DNA from: UBA7803 sp036381275
Lineage (GTDB): Bacteria > Pseudomonadota > Gammaproteobacteria > Pseudomonadales > Azotimanducaceae
Length of the DNA: 64,000 nt
Direction of reading: 5' to 3'
Assembly (NCBI GenBank): GCA_036381275.1
Contig: DASVDC010000074.1
Coordinates: 1-64,000, forward strand
Position 1 is the first letter of the stretch; each line of letters opens with the position of its first letter. The translations under genes and the position numbers were made by a program. Of this stretch, positions 19,375-28,002 are shown piece by piece. The notes beneath the pieces are model-generated. The model had not been told where the DNA came from, ran no database searches, and was given only the letters and a program-made list of their open reading frames with translations.

Positions 19375-21144
19375 GTGGCGGAGGCGGCAGCGGCACCAGC
19401 ACAGGCTACCTCGGTTCTCGCCCACGAGCTCAGCGGCCGCTTCGGCGACGCCATCCGGCTGCAGCCGACCCGTGACGGCATCCCGACGGTCTGGGTCCCG
19501 GCGGACCGGCTGATCGAGGTCGCCACGTTCCTGAAGCGCGGCATCGACCGGCCGTTCTCGATGCTCTACGACCTCTCCGCGGTGGACGAGCGCCTGCGCC
19601 AGCACCGGCCGGATCAGCCTCGATCCGACTTCACGGTGTTCTACCACCTGTGGTCGCTCGAGCGTGCCGCCGAGGTGCGCCTCAAGGTGGCGCTGTCGGA
19701 GAAGGCGCTGCACGTGCCGTCGTTGACCGGCTTGTGGCCGAACGCGAACTGGTACGAGCGCGAGGCGTTCGACATGTTCGGTATCCGGTTCGACGGCCAT
19801 CCGAACCTGATCCGAATCCTGACCCCGCCGAACTGGCAGGGACATCCGCTGCGCAAGGACCATCCGGCGCGGGCCACGGAGATGGGCCCGTTCCGGATGA
19901 CCGAGGAGTTCCTGGTCGAGCAGCAGGAGGCGTTGCGCTTCGTGCCGGAAGAATGGGGCATGTCGCGCCAGGCGAAGCACACGGACTACATGTTCCTGAA
20001 TCTCGGCCCGAATCACCCGAGCGTGCACGGCGTGTTCCGCATCGCGCTGCAGCTCGACGGCGAGGTGATCGTCGATGCGGTGCCGGAGGTCGGCTACCAC
20101 CACCGCGCGGCCGAGAAGATGGCGGAACGGCAGACCTGGCACACCTACATCCCGTACACCGACCGGGTCGACTATCTCGGCGGCGTGATGAACAACCTGC
20201 CGTACGTGATGGCGGTGGAACGGCTCGCCGGGATCGAGGTGCCGGACCGGGCCAAGGTGATCCGCATCATGCTCGCGGAGCTGTTCCGGATCGCGAGCCA
20301 CCTGGTGTTCTACGGCACCTACGCGCAGGACCTCGGCCAGCTCTCCCCGGTGTTCTACATGTTCTCCGACCGCGAGCGCTGCTTCTCGATCGTCGAAGCG
20401 ATCACCGGCGGCCGCATGCACCCGAGCTGGTTTCGGATCGGCGGCGTCACCGCGGATCTGCCGAACGGCTGGGACCGGATGGTGCGCGATTTCGTCGACG
20501 AGATGCCGAAGCGGCTCGATCACTACGACGAGATGGTGCTGCAGAACTCGATCATCAAGCGGCGCAGCATCGGCATCGGCGAATACACCACCGAGGAGGC
20601 GATCGAGTGGGGCGTGACCGGCCCGGGGCTGCGCGCCACCGGTCTCGAATGGGATCTGCGCAAGCAGCGCCCGTACGGCGGTTACGACCAGTTCGAATTC
20701 GACGTGCCGATCGGCAAACGGGGCGACGTCTACGACCGTTGCGTGGTACGCGTGGAGGAAATGCGCCAGAGCCTCAGGATCATCCGCCAGTGCCTGGAGA
20801 ACATGCCGCCGGGGCCGGTGAAGGCGGTGCACCCGCAGACCACGCCCCCGCCGCGCGACCGGACGATGCACGACATCGAGACGCTGATCCAGCACTTCCT
20901 GAACGTGACCTGGGGGCCGGTGATCCCGCCGGGCGAATGTGCGGTGACGGTGGAGGCGACCAAGGGCCTGAACACCTACTACCTGTTCTCGGACGGCGGC
21001 ACGTCGTCGTACCGCACGCGGATCCGCACGCCGTCGTTCCCGCACCTGCAGATGATTCCGCTGATCAGCCGCGGCCTGATGGTCGCCGATCTGATCGCGA
21101 TCATCGCGAGCATCGATTTCGTGATGGCGGACGTCGACCGATGA
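19375..21144 (+). CDS. nuoCD: NADH-quinone oxidoreductase fused subunit C/D
   Basis: 589 aa from GTG 19375. Residues about 1-190 are NuoC-like (FYHLWSLERAAEVRLKV, NWYEREAFDMFGI, RILTPPNWQGHPLRKD). Residues about 200-589 are NuoD-like (LNLGPNHPSVHGVFRI, VGYHHRAAEKMAE, the C-terminal MADVDR). The fusion is the arrangement known in Escherichia and other gammaproteobacteria. The D half forms part of the quinone-binding cleft with NuoB. It overlaps nuoE by 4 bases. Confidence 0.97.
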   Translation: MAEAAAAPAQATSVLAHELSGRFGDAIRLQPTRDGIPTVWVPADRLIEVATFLKRGIDRPFSMLYDLSAVDERLRQHRPDQPRSDFTVFYHLWSLERAAEVRLKVALSEKALHVPSLTGLWPNANWYEREAFDMFGIRFDGHPNLIRILTPPNWQGHPLRKDHPARATEMGPFRMTEEFLVEQQEALRFVPEEWGMSRQAKHTDYMFLNLGPNHPSVHGVFRIALQLDGEVIVDAVPEVGYHHRAAEKMAERQTWHTYIPYTDRVDYLGGVMNNLPYVMAVERLAGIEVPDRAKVIRIMLAELFRIASHLVFYGTYAQDLGQLSPVFYMFSDRERCFSIVEAITGGRMHPSWFRIGGVTADLPNGWDRMVRDFVDEMPKRLDHYDEMVLQNSIIKRRSIGIGEYTTEEAIEWGVTGPGLRATGLEWDLRKQRPYGGYDQFEFDVPIGKRGDVYDRCVVRVEEMRQSLRIIRQCLENMPPGPVKAVHPQTTPPPRDRTMHDIETLIQHFLNVTWGPVIPPGECAVTVEATKGLNTYYLFSDGGTSSYRTRIRTPSFPHLQMIPLISRGLMVADLIAIIASIDFVMADVDR

Positions 21145-21623
21145 GCGAGCTGATCAACCCCCTCTCGGAAGAAGAGATCGCGGCGATCGAAGCGGAAGTG
21201 GCGCACGTGCCCGATCGCCGCTCCGCGGCGATCGAGGCGCTGCGCATCGTGCAGGCGAAGCGCGGCTGGGTATCGGACGAGAGTCTCGCCGCGGTGGCGC
21301 GCCAGCTCGGCATGAGCGTCGACGAGCTGGACGCGGTGGCGACATTCTACAACCTGATCTTCCGCCGCCCCGTGGGCCGGCACGTGGTGATGTATTGCGA
21401 CAGCGTGAGCTGCTATGTGATGGGCTGTGACCGGGTGCGGGAAGCACTCGAGCGCCAGCTCGGCGTCGCGCCCGGCGGCACCACCGCCGACGAGCGCTTC
21501 ACGCTGCTGCCGATCGTCTGCCTCGGCGCTTGCGATCGCGCGCCGGTGATCCTGGTGGACGAGGACCTGCACGGGCCGGTGTCGCCCGAGCGGCTCGACG
21601 AGGTGCTGGCCGGGTATGAGTGA
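21141..21623 (+). CDS. nuoE: NADH-quinone oxidoreductase subunit E
   Basis: 160 aa from ATG 21141, where the NuoE helix bundle begins (the same frame stays open far upstream inside nuoCD, which is spurious). Cys86, Cys91, Cys127 and Cys131 (CDSVSC and CLGAC) bind the [2Fe-2S] cluster N1a. It works with NuoF and NuoG in the NADH-oxidising module. It overlaps nuoF by 8 bases. Confidence 0.97.
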   Translation: MSELINPLSEEEIAAIEAEVAHVPDRRSAAIEALRIVQAKRGWVSDESLAAVARQLGMSVDELDAVATFYNLIFRRPVGRHVVMYCDSVSCYVMGCDRVREALERQLGVAPGGTTADERFTLLPIVCLGACDRAPVILVDEDLHGPVSPERLDEVLAGYE

Positions 21624-22920
21624 GCTCACCGACAAGCGGCCGCTGACCGCGCGCATCGACGCGGCGGACGGGCTCGTGAGCCTCGAGGCGTACGAACGCG
21701 CCGGCGGCTACCGGGCGCTGCGCCGCGCGGTCACGGAGATGTCGCCGCAGGACGTGCAGGCGGTGGTGAAGGACGCGAACCTGCGCGGGCGTGGCGGCGC
21801 GGGCTTTCCCACCGGCGTCAAGTGGAGCTTCGTGCCGATGGGCGACGCGGCCGGCCCCGGGCCGAAGTACATGATCTGCAACGCCGACGAGATGGAGCCG
21901 GGCACGTTCAAAGACCGCTACCTGATGGAGAACGATCCGCACCTGCTGATCGAGGGGCTGCTGATCGCCGCCTACGCGATCCAGGCCGATCACGCGTACG
22001 TGTTCATCCGCGGCGAGTATCACCTGGCGGCGCGCCGGCTCGAGGAAGCGATGGCGGCGGCGCGCGCGCGGGGCTACGCCGGCCGCAACGTGCTCGGCTC
22101 CGGCTTCTCGGTGGAGATCGCGCTGCACCGCTCCGCCGGCCGCTACATCTGCGGCGAAGAGACGGCGCTCCTGAATGCGCTGGAATCGCGCCGCGCCCAG
22201 CCACGCGCGCGGCCGCCGTTCCCGCCGGTGAGCGGCGCCTGGGGCCGGCCGTCGGTGGTGAACAACGTCGAGACGCTGTGCAACGTACCCGGCATCGTCG
22301 CGAACGGGGCCGAGTGGTACAAGGCGCTCGGCCGCGGTGAGGACGCGGGCACGAAACTCTTCGGCGCCTCGGGCCGGGTGCGCCGGCCGGGTCTCTGGGA
22401 GCTGCCGATGGGCACACCGATCCGGGAGATCCTCGAGGAGCACGCCGGCGGCATGCAGGACGGCTACCGCTTCCGCGGGCTGCTGCCCGGCGGCGCATCG
22501 ACGGACTTTCTGGTCGAGGACCACCTCGACCTGCCGATGGACTACGGCGCGATCCAGAAGGCCGGCAGCCGGATGGGCACCGGCACGATGATCGTGGTCG
22601 ACGACTCGGTGTGTATCGTCGATCTGTCGCGCAACCTCCAGCACTTCTTCGCGCAGGAATCGTGCGGCTTCTGCACGCCGTGCCGCGACGGGCTGCCGTG
22701 GCTCGAGCGGCTGCTCGCGGACATCGAGGCCGGCCGCGGTCAGCACGGCGACATCGAGGTGCTGGAGCAGAACTGCCACTTCATCGGCGTGCCGGGCTAC
22801 ACGTTCTGTGCGCACGCCACGGGTGCGATCGAGCCGCTCGCGAGCGCGATCAAATACTTCCGCGACGACTTCGAGGCGCACATCCGCGCGGGCCGCTGCC
22901 CGCACAAGGAGGGGCGCTGA
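21616..22920 (+). CDS. nuoF: NADH-quinone oxidoreductase subunit F, FMN and NADH binding
   Basis: 434 aa. GRGGAGFPTGVKW near residue 61 binds FMN. CNADEMEPGTFKDR lies near 92. ESCGFCTPCRDG (Cys about 350, 353, 356) with a Cys near 398 holds cluster N3. This is the entry point for electrons from NADH. Its TGA shares one base with the ATG of nuoG. Confidence 0.97.
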   Translation: MSELTDKRPLTARIDAADGLVSLEAYERAGGYRALRRAVTEMSPQDVQAVVKDANLRGRGGAGFPTGVKWSFVPMGDAAGPGPKYMICNADEMEPGTFKDRYLMENDPHLLIEGLLIAAYAIQADHAYVFIRGEYHLAARRLEEAMAAARARGYAGRNVLGSGFSVEIALHRSAGRYICGEETALLNALESRRAQPRARPPFPPVSGAWGRPSVVNNVETLCNVPGIVANGAEWYKALGRGEDAGTKLFGASGRVRRPGLWELPMGTPIREILEEHAGGMQDGYRFRGLLPGGASTDFLVEDHLDLPMDYGAIQKAGSRMGTGTMIVVDDSVCIVDLSRNLQHFFAQESCGFCTPCRDGLPWLERLLADIEAGRGQHGDIEVLEQNCHFIGVPGYTFCAHATGAIEPLASAIKYFRDDFEAHIRAGRCPHKEGR

Positions 22921-25679
22921 TGGCGCGCATCATCGTCGACGGGGTGAGCTACGAGGTCCGCGACGGCGTGAACCTGCTGCACGCGTGTCTGTCCCACGGC
23001 CTCGATCTGCCGTACTTCTGCTGGCACCCGGCGCTCGGCTCGGTGGGCGCGTGCCGGCAGTGCGCGGTGGTCCAGTACCGGGACGAGAACGATCAGACCG
23101 GCCGGCTGACGATGGCCTGCATGACGCCGGCGGCCGACGGCACGCGGCTGTCGATCCGCGCGGAGGAGGCGGTCCGGTTCCGCGCGTCCGTGATCGAGTG
23201 GCTGATGCTGAACCACCCGCACGACTGCCCGGTGTGCGAGGAAGGCGGCGAGTGCCACCTGCAGGACATGACGGTGATGACCGGGCACACCTGGCGCCGC
23301 TACCGTGGCACCAAGCGCACGCACCGCAACCAGTACCTCGGTCCGTTCGTCACCCACGAGATGAACCGTTGCATCACCTGTTACCGGTGCGTGCGGTTCT
23401 ATCGTGACTACGCCGGCGGCACCGACCTCGACGCGTTCGGCTCGCGCGATCGGATGTACTTCGGCCGCGCGGTGGACGGCGTGCTCGAGAGCGAGTTCGC
23501 CGGCAACCTCGTGGAGGTCTGCCCGACCGGGGTGTTCGCGGACAAGCCGTTCAGCAAGACCTACAGCCGCAAATGGGATCTGACCTCGGCTCCGTCGGTC
23601 TGTCAGAACTGCGGGGTCGGCTGCAACACGCTGCCGGGCGAGCGCTACGGCGTGCTGAAGCGCGTACACAACCGCTACCACGGCGACGTCAACGGCTATT
23701 TCCTGTGCGACCGCGGCCGTTTCGGCACCGGCTACGTGAACGAGCCGGCGCGGCTGCGCTACGCCGGGGTGCGCCGCGGCGACGGCGTCTTCGACGCGGT
23801 GCCGGACGACGTGGCGATCGAACGGGCGGCCGAGGCGCTGCGCGGCTGCCGGGTGATCGGCATCGGCTCGCCGCGCGCGTCGCTCGAGAGCAACTTCGTG
23901 CTGCAGCGCCTGGTGGGCGCGGACCACTTCTGCCCCGGGTTCTCCGACCCGGAGGCGGCGGTGATGGATGCGGTGGTGACGGCGCTCGCGACGCCGGGCG
24001 TGCGGGTGCCGAGCGTGCGCGAGGTGGAATCCGCCGATGCGGTGCTGGTGCTCGGCGAGGACGTCTCGAACACCGCGCCGCGGCTCGCGCTGGCGCTGCG
24101 CCAGACGTCGCGCAACGTCAGCTTCGCGCTCGGAGCGAAGGCGAGCATCCCGCTCTGGCAGGACGCCGGCATCCGCGGCCACGCCGGCCGCGAACTGACG
24201 CCGATGTTTCAGGCGACCCCGTTGCCGACCCGGCTCGACGGCCTGATGCGGCAATCGGTGCACCGGGCGCCGGACGATCTGGCGCGGCTCGGCTTCGCGA
24301 TCGCCCGCTGGCTCGGCAACGGCAACCTGCCCGATCTGCCGCTCGACGACGAGCTCGCGGGCTTCGCGGAAGCCGCCGCGCGCGTGCTCGGCGAAGCCGA
24401 GCGGCCGCTGGTGATCTCCGGTGCGGGCGCGGGGTCGCCGGCGCTGGTGCAGGCCGCGGCCGCGGTGGCCCGGGCACTGGTCGAGCAGGGCCGGCCGGTC
24501 GCCATGCATCTGGCGGTCCCGGAATGCAACTCCCTCGGCGTGCGGCTGCTCGGCGGCGGCCTGCGTCTCGGTCAGGCGCTCGAGCGGCTCGAGCGCGGCG
24601 GCGCCGATACGGTGATCGTGCTCGAGAACGAGCTGACCCGGCGCGCGCCGCGCCATCGGCTCGAGCGCGCGTTCGGCCACGCGACGGTGATCGTGCTCGA
24701 TTGCCTGGAGGGCTGGACCCCCGAGCAGGCCGATCTGGTGCTGCCCGCGGCCACGTTCGCGGACGGCGACGGCACGCTGGTCAGCAGCGAGACGCGCGCG
24801 CAGCGCTACTACCGGGTACACCCGCCGCCGCAGCAGGTCGCGCCATCGTGGCGCTGGCTCGCGCGGATCGGCGCCGCGAGCGGCGGCGAAACGGCCGCGC
24901 GGGTGGCGGGCCTCGAGCATCTCGCCGACGTGCTGGCGGCCCTCGCCGCTGCGCGCCGCGATCTCGCCGACGTGGTGCAGGCGGGTCCGGGAGCGGACGC
25001 CGCGCTGCCGGCCGGCGTGCGGGTGCCGCGCCAGCCGCATCGCTACAGCGGCCGCACCGCGATGCACGCGAACGTCACGATGCACGAGCCGAAGCCGCCG
25101 GTGGACGAAGAGTCGCCGCTGTCGTTCACGATGGAAGGGCATCCGCTGCGGGCACCGGGCGCGCTGCTCACGTACACGTGGGCGCCGGGCTGGAACTCGA
25201 ACCAGTCCATCTTCAAGTTCCAGGACGAAGTGGCCGGGCACCTGCGGGGCGGACCGGCGGGCCGGCGTCTGCCGGTCGAGACGCTGGCCGAAGCGGCGAC
25301 CGCGGCGGCCGTGACGGTGCCGGAGCCGTTCCGTCCGGGCGGAGCGCTGCGCGCGGTGCCGCTCCACGACGTGTTCGCGAGCGGTGAGCTCGCGCTGCGC
25401 AGCCCCGCGATGCGCGAGCGCGCGCCGGCGCCGTTCGCGGTGCTCGCCCCGGCCGATGCCGAGCGTCTCGGCATCGCCGACGGAAGCGGCGTGCGTCTCG
25501 GCAACGGCGAGGACACCTGCAGCGTGACGGCGCGAATCGACCCGGCGATGCCGCGCGGCGCGATCGGCGTGCTCGAGGGCGGCACGGGCACCTGCTGGAT
25601 CGCGCCGGGGCACGCGGTGCAGGTGGAGCCGGACCCGGATCACCGTCCGGCCGACGACGGAGTGATTGCGCGCGGATGA
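22920..25679 (+). CDS. nuoG: NADH-quinone oxidoreductase subunit G, with N7 cluster motif
   Basis: 919 aa from ATG 22920. The N-terminal [2Fe-2S] ligands are in CWHPALGSVGACRQC with MACMTP. HPHDCPVCEEGGEC binds N5 (one His ligand), and CITCYRCVRF with a later Cys binds N4. CQNCGVGC followed by a Cys 27 residues on is the C-x2-C-x3-C-x27-C motif of the extra N7 cluster, present only in some bacteria such as Escherichia. The rest is a molybdopterin-oxidoreductase-like domain without cofactor. It is the largest peripheral-arm subunit and overlaps nuoH by 4 bases. Confidence 0.96.
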   Translation: MARIIVDGVSYEVRDGVNLLHACLSHGLDLPYFCWHPALGSVGACRQCAVVQYRDENDQTGRLTMACMTPAADGTRLSIRAEEAVRFRASVIEWLMLNHPHDCPVCEEGGECHLQDMTVMTGHTWRRYRGTKRTHRNQYLGPFVTHEMNRCITCYRCVRFYRDYAGGTDLDAFGSRDRMYFGRAVDGVLESEFAGNLVEVCPTGVFADKPFSKTYSRKWDLTSAPSVCQNCGVGCNTLPGERYGVLKRVHNRYHGDVNGYFLCDRGRFGTGYVNEPARLRYAGVRRGDGVFDAVPDDVAIERAAEALRGCRVIGIGSPRASLESNFVLQRLVGADHFCPGFSDPEAAVMDAVVTALATPGVRVPSVREVESADAVLVLGEDVSNTAPRLALALRQTSRNVSFALGAKASIPLWQDAGIRGHAGRELTPMFQATPLPTRLDGLMRQSVHRAPDDLARLGFAIARWLGNGNLPDLPLDDELAGFAEAAARVLGEAERPLVISGAGAGSPALVQAAAAVARALVEQGRPVAMHLAVPECNSLGVRLLGGGLRLGQALERLERGGADTVIVLENELTRRAPRHRLERAFGHATVIVLDCLEGWTPEQADLVLPAATFADGDGTLVSSETRAQRYYRVHPPPQQVAPSWRWLARIGAASGGETAARVAGLEHLADVLAALAAARRDLADVVQAGPGADAALPAGVRVPRQPHRYSGRTAMHANVTMHEPKPPVDEESPLSFTMEGHPLRAPGALLTYTWAPGWNSNQSIFKFQDEVAGHLRGGPAGRRLPVETLAEAATAAAVTVPEPFRPGGALRAVPLHDVFASGELALRSPAMRERAPAPFAVLAPADAERLGIADGSGVRLGNGEDTCSVTARIDPAMPRGAIGVLEGGTGTCWIAPGHAVQVEPDPDHRPADDGVIARG

Positions 25680-26641
25680 CCGACACCACCGTCCAGTTCC
25701 TGATGATCGCGCCCATCCTGCTCGGGGCGTTCGCCGGCGCGTTGCTGCTGGTCTGGTGGGAGCGGCGCCTGCTCGGCTTCTGGCAGGACCGGCTCGGCCC
25801 GAACCGGCTCGGTCCGTTCGGCATCCTGCAGAGCGTCGCCGACGCGATCAAGATGTTCACGAAGGACGACTGGATTCCGCCGTTCTCCGACCGGGTGGTG
25901 TTCACGCTCGCGCCCACCGCGGCGGCCGCGGGCATGCTGATGGGCTTCTCGGTGGTGCCGTTCGCGCCGGGGCTGGTGGTCATCGACCTGAACATCGGCG
26001 TGCTGTTCTTCCTGGCGATGACCTCGCTCGCAGTCTACAGCGTGCTGCTCGGCGGGCTCGCGTCCAACAACAAGTATTCGCTGCTCGGCGGGCTGCGCAG
26101 CGCCGCGCAGATGGTGACCTACGAAGTATTCATGGGCCTGTCGCTGATGGGCGTAGTGATGCTGGCCGGCACGTTCAACCTGAGCCAGATCGTCGAAGCG
26201 CAGCGTGACCTGTGGTTCGCGGTGCCGCAGTTCCCCGGGCTCGTGATCTTCCTGATCGCCGGGGTCGCCGAGGCGCACCGGCTGCCGTTCGACCTGCCCG
26301 AGGCGGAGCAGGAGCTGACCGCCGGATTCCACACGGAATATTCCGGGATGAAGTTCGGGCTGATCATGGTCGGCGAGTATCTGGCGATCATTCTGACCTC
26401 GGCGATGACCGTGACGCTGTTCTTCGGCGGCTGGCTCGGGCCCGGTTTCCTGCCGCCGATCGTCTGGTTCACGCTGAAGACGACGGTGGTGATCTGCTTC
26501 TTCGTGCTGCTGCGGGCGGCGCTGCCGCGGCCGCGCTACGACCAGCTCATGTCGTACGGCTGGAAGGTGCTGCTGCCGCTGACCCTGGTGAATCTGCTGG
26601 TGACCGGGGCGATCGCCCTGGCGTGGAGCGACGGATGCTGA
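25676..26641 (+). CDS. nuoH: NADH-quinone oxidoreductase subunit H
   Basis: 321 aa, about eight membrane helices. Conserved cytosolic loops are WWERRLLGFWQDRLGPNRLG (residues about 27-46) and AEAHRLPFDLPEAEQELTAG (about 196-216), the latter lining the quinone tunnel and first proton route. It connects the peripheral arm to the membrane arm. It overlaps nuoI by 7 bases. Confidence 0.97.
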   Translation: MTDTTVQFLMIAPILLGAFAGALLLVWWERRLLGFWQDRLGPNRLGPFGILQSVADAIKMFTKDDWIPPFSDRVVFTLAPTAAAAGMLMGFSVVPFAPGLVVIDLNIGVLFFLAMTSLAVYSVLLGGLASNNKYSLLGGLRSAAQMVTYEVFMGLSLMGVVMLAGTFNLSQIVEAQRDLWFAVPQFPGLVIFLIAGVAEAHRLPFDLPEAEQELTAGFHTEYSGMKFGLIMVGEYLAIILTSAMTVTLFFGGWLGPGFLPPIVWFTLKTTVVICFFVLLRAALPRPRYDQLMSYGWKVLLPLTLVNLLVTGAIALAWSDGC

Positions 26642-27150
26642 GCCAGCTGCGCACCATCTGGGCGGTCCTCAAGCACACGTTCGCCCGAAAGGACACCGTC
26701 GAATATCCCGAGGTGATGCCGTACATGGCGCCGCGCTACCGGGGCCGCATCGTGCTCACCCGCGATCCGGACGGCGAGGAGCGCTGCGTCGCGTGCAACC
26801 TGTGCGCGGCGGTCTGTCCGGTCGACTGCATCGCGCTGCAGAAGACCGAGGACGAGCACGGCCGCTGGTATCCCGAGTTTTTCCGGATCAACTTCTCACG
26901 CTGCATCATGTGCGGGATGTGCGAGGAGGCGTGTCCCACCTACGCGATCCAGCTCATTCCCGACTTCGAGCTGACCGAGTACCAGCGTCACAACATGGTC
27001 TACGAGAAGGAGCATCTGCTGATCGACGGGGTCGGCAAATATCCGGATTACAGCTTCTGGCAGGTCGCCGGCAAAGCGATCCACGGCAAGGACAAGGGCG
27101 AAGCCGAGCGCGAGAGGCCGCCCGAGGACATCCGGAGCCTGTTGCCGTGA
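26635..27150 (+). CDS. nuoI: NADH-quinone oxidoreductase subunit I
   Basis: 171 aa from ATG 26635. Two ferredoxin motifs supply clusters N6a and N6b: Cys51, 54, 57, 61 (CVACNLCAAVCP) and Cys90, 93, 96, 100 (CIMCGMCEEACP). They pass electrons from NuoG to the N2 cluster. The gap to nuoJ is 22 bases, the largest inside the operon after the start. Confidence 0.97.
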   Translation: MLSQLRTIWAVLKHTFARKDTVEYPEVMPYMAPRYRGRIVLTRDPDGEERCVACNLCAAVCPVDCIALQKTEDEHGRWYPEFFRINFSRCIMCGMCEEACPTYAIQLIPDFELTEYQRHNMVYEKEHLLIDGVGKYPDYSFWQVAGKAIHGKDKGEAERERPPEDIRSLLP

Positions 27151-27172
27151 CGGAAGGGGGAGGGGCGCGTTA

Positions 27173-27691
27173 GTGGAGCTGGTTCTGTTCTACATCGCCG
27201 CGACGGTGTGCCTGGTGGCCACCTCGCTGGTGATCACCCGCAGCGTCGCATCGCACGCGCTGATCTATCTGATCGTGTCGCTGCTTTCGGTGGCGGTGAT
27301 CTTCTTCCTGCTCGGCGCGCCGTTCGCGGCCGCGCTCGAGATCGTGATCTACGCCGGCGCGATCATGGTGCTGTTCGTGTTCGTCGTGATGATGCTGAAT
27401 CTCGGGCCGCGGCGGGGCCCGGAGGAACGGGCGCGGCTCGCGCCGCGGCACTGGATCGGCCCGGGCCTGCTCAGTTTCGTGCTGCTGCTCGAGCTCGCCT
27501 ACATCCTGTTCGGCGGCACCTCGACGAGCTCCGGGGTCGCGGTGGGGCCGACGGAGGTCGGGATCGCGCTGTTCGGCCCGTACCTGATCGCGGTGGAGCT
27601 CGCGTCGGTGCTGCTGCTCGCTGCGCTGGTCGGCGCCTATCACCTCGGGCGCCGCTACCTGCGCTCGCGGCGCGAGGAGGAACAGCCGTGA
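27173..27691 (+). CDS. nuoJ: NADH-quinone oxidoreductase subunit J
   Basis: 172 aa from GTG 27173, with GGGGGAGGGG just upstream as a strong ribosome site. Five membrane helices are predicted; the third (IVIYAGAIMVLFVFVVMML) is the pi-bulge helix involved in proton coupling. It overlaps nuoK by 4 bases. Confidence 0.96.
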   Translation: MELVLFYIAATVCLVATSLVITRSVASHALIYLIVSLLSVAVIFFLLGAPFAAALEIVIYAGAIMVLFVFVVMMLNLGPRRGPEERARLAPRHWIGPGLLSFVLLLELAYILFGGTSTSSGVAVGPTEVGIALFGPYLIAVELASVLLLAALVGAYHLGRRYLRSRREEEQP

Positions 27692-28002
27692 CCGCGACCG
27701 TGATTCCGATGGAGCACGTGCTGGCGCTGGCGGCCACGCTGTTTCTGATCGGCCTGACCGGCGTGCTGGTGCGGCGCAACCTGCTGTTCCTGCTGCTGTC
27801 GCTCGAGATCATGATGAACGCCTGCGGGCTTGCGTTCGTCGCCGCCGGCGCGCGCTGGGGCGCCCCGGACGGCCAGATCATGTACATGCTGGTGCTGGCG
27901 CTCGCGGCGGCGGAGGTGGCGGTGGGGCTCGGCCTGCTGCTGCAGCTCGAGCGGCGCCTCGAAACCCTCGACGTCGACCGCGCGAGCGAGCTGGAGGGAT
28001 GA
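27688..28002 (+). CDS. nuoK: NADH-quinone oxidoreductase subunit K
   Basis: 104 aa from GTG 27688, with three membrane helices. The conserved acidic residues are in LLSLEIMMNACG (Glu about 38) and ALAAAEVAVGLGL (Glu about 75), which are part of the fourth proton path. It overlaps both neighbours by 4 bases. Confidence 0.96.
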   Translation: MTATVIPMEHVLALAATLFLIGLTGVLVRRNLLFLLLSLEIMMNACGLAFVAAGARWGAPDGQIMYMLVLALAAAEVAVGLGLLLQLERRLETLDVDRASELEG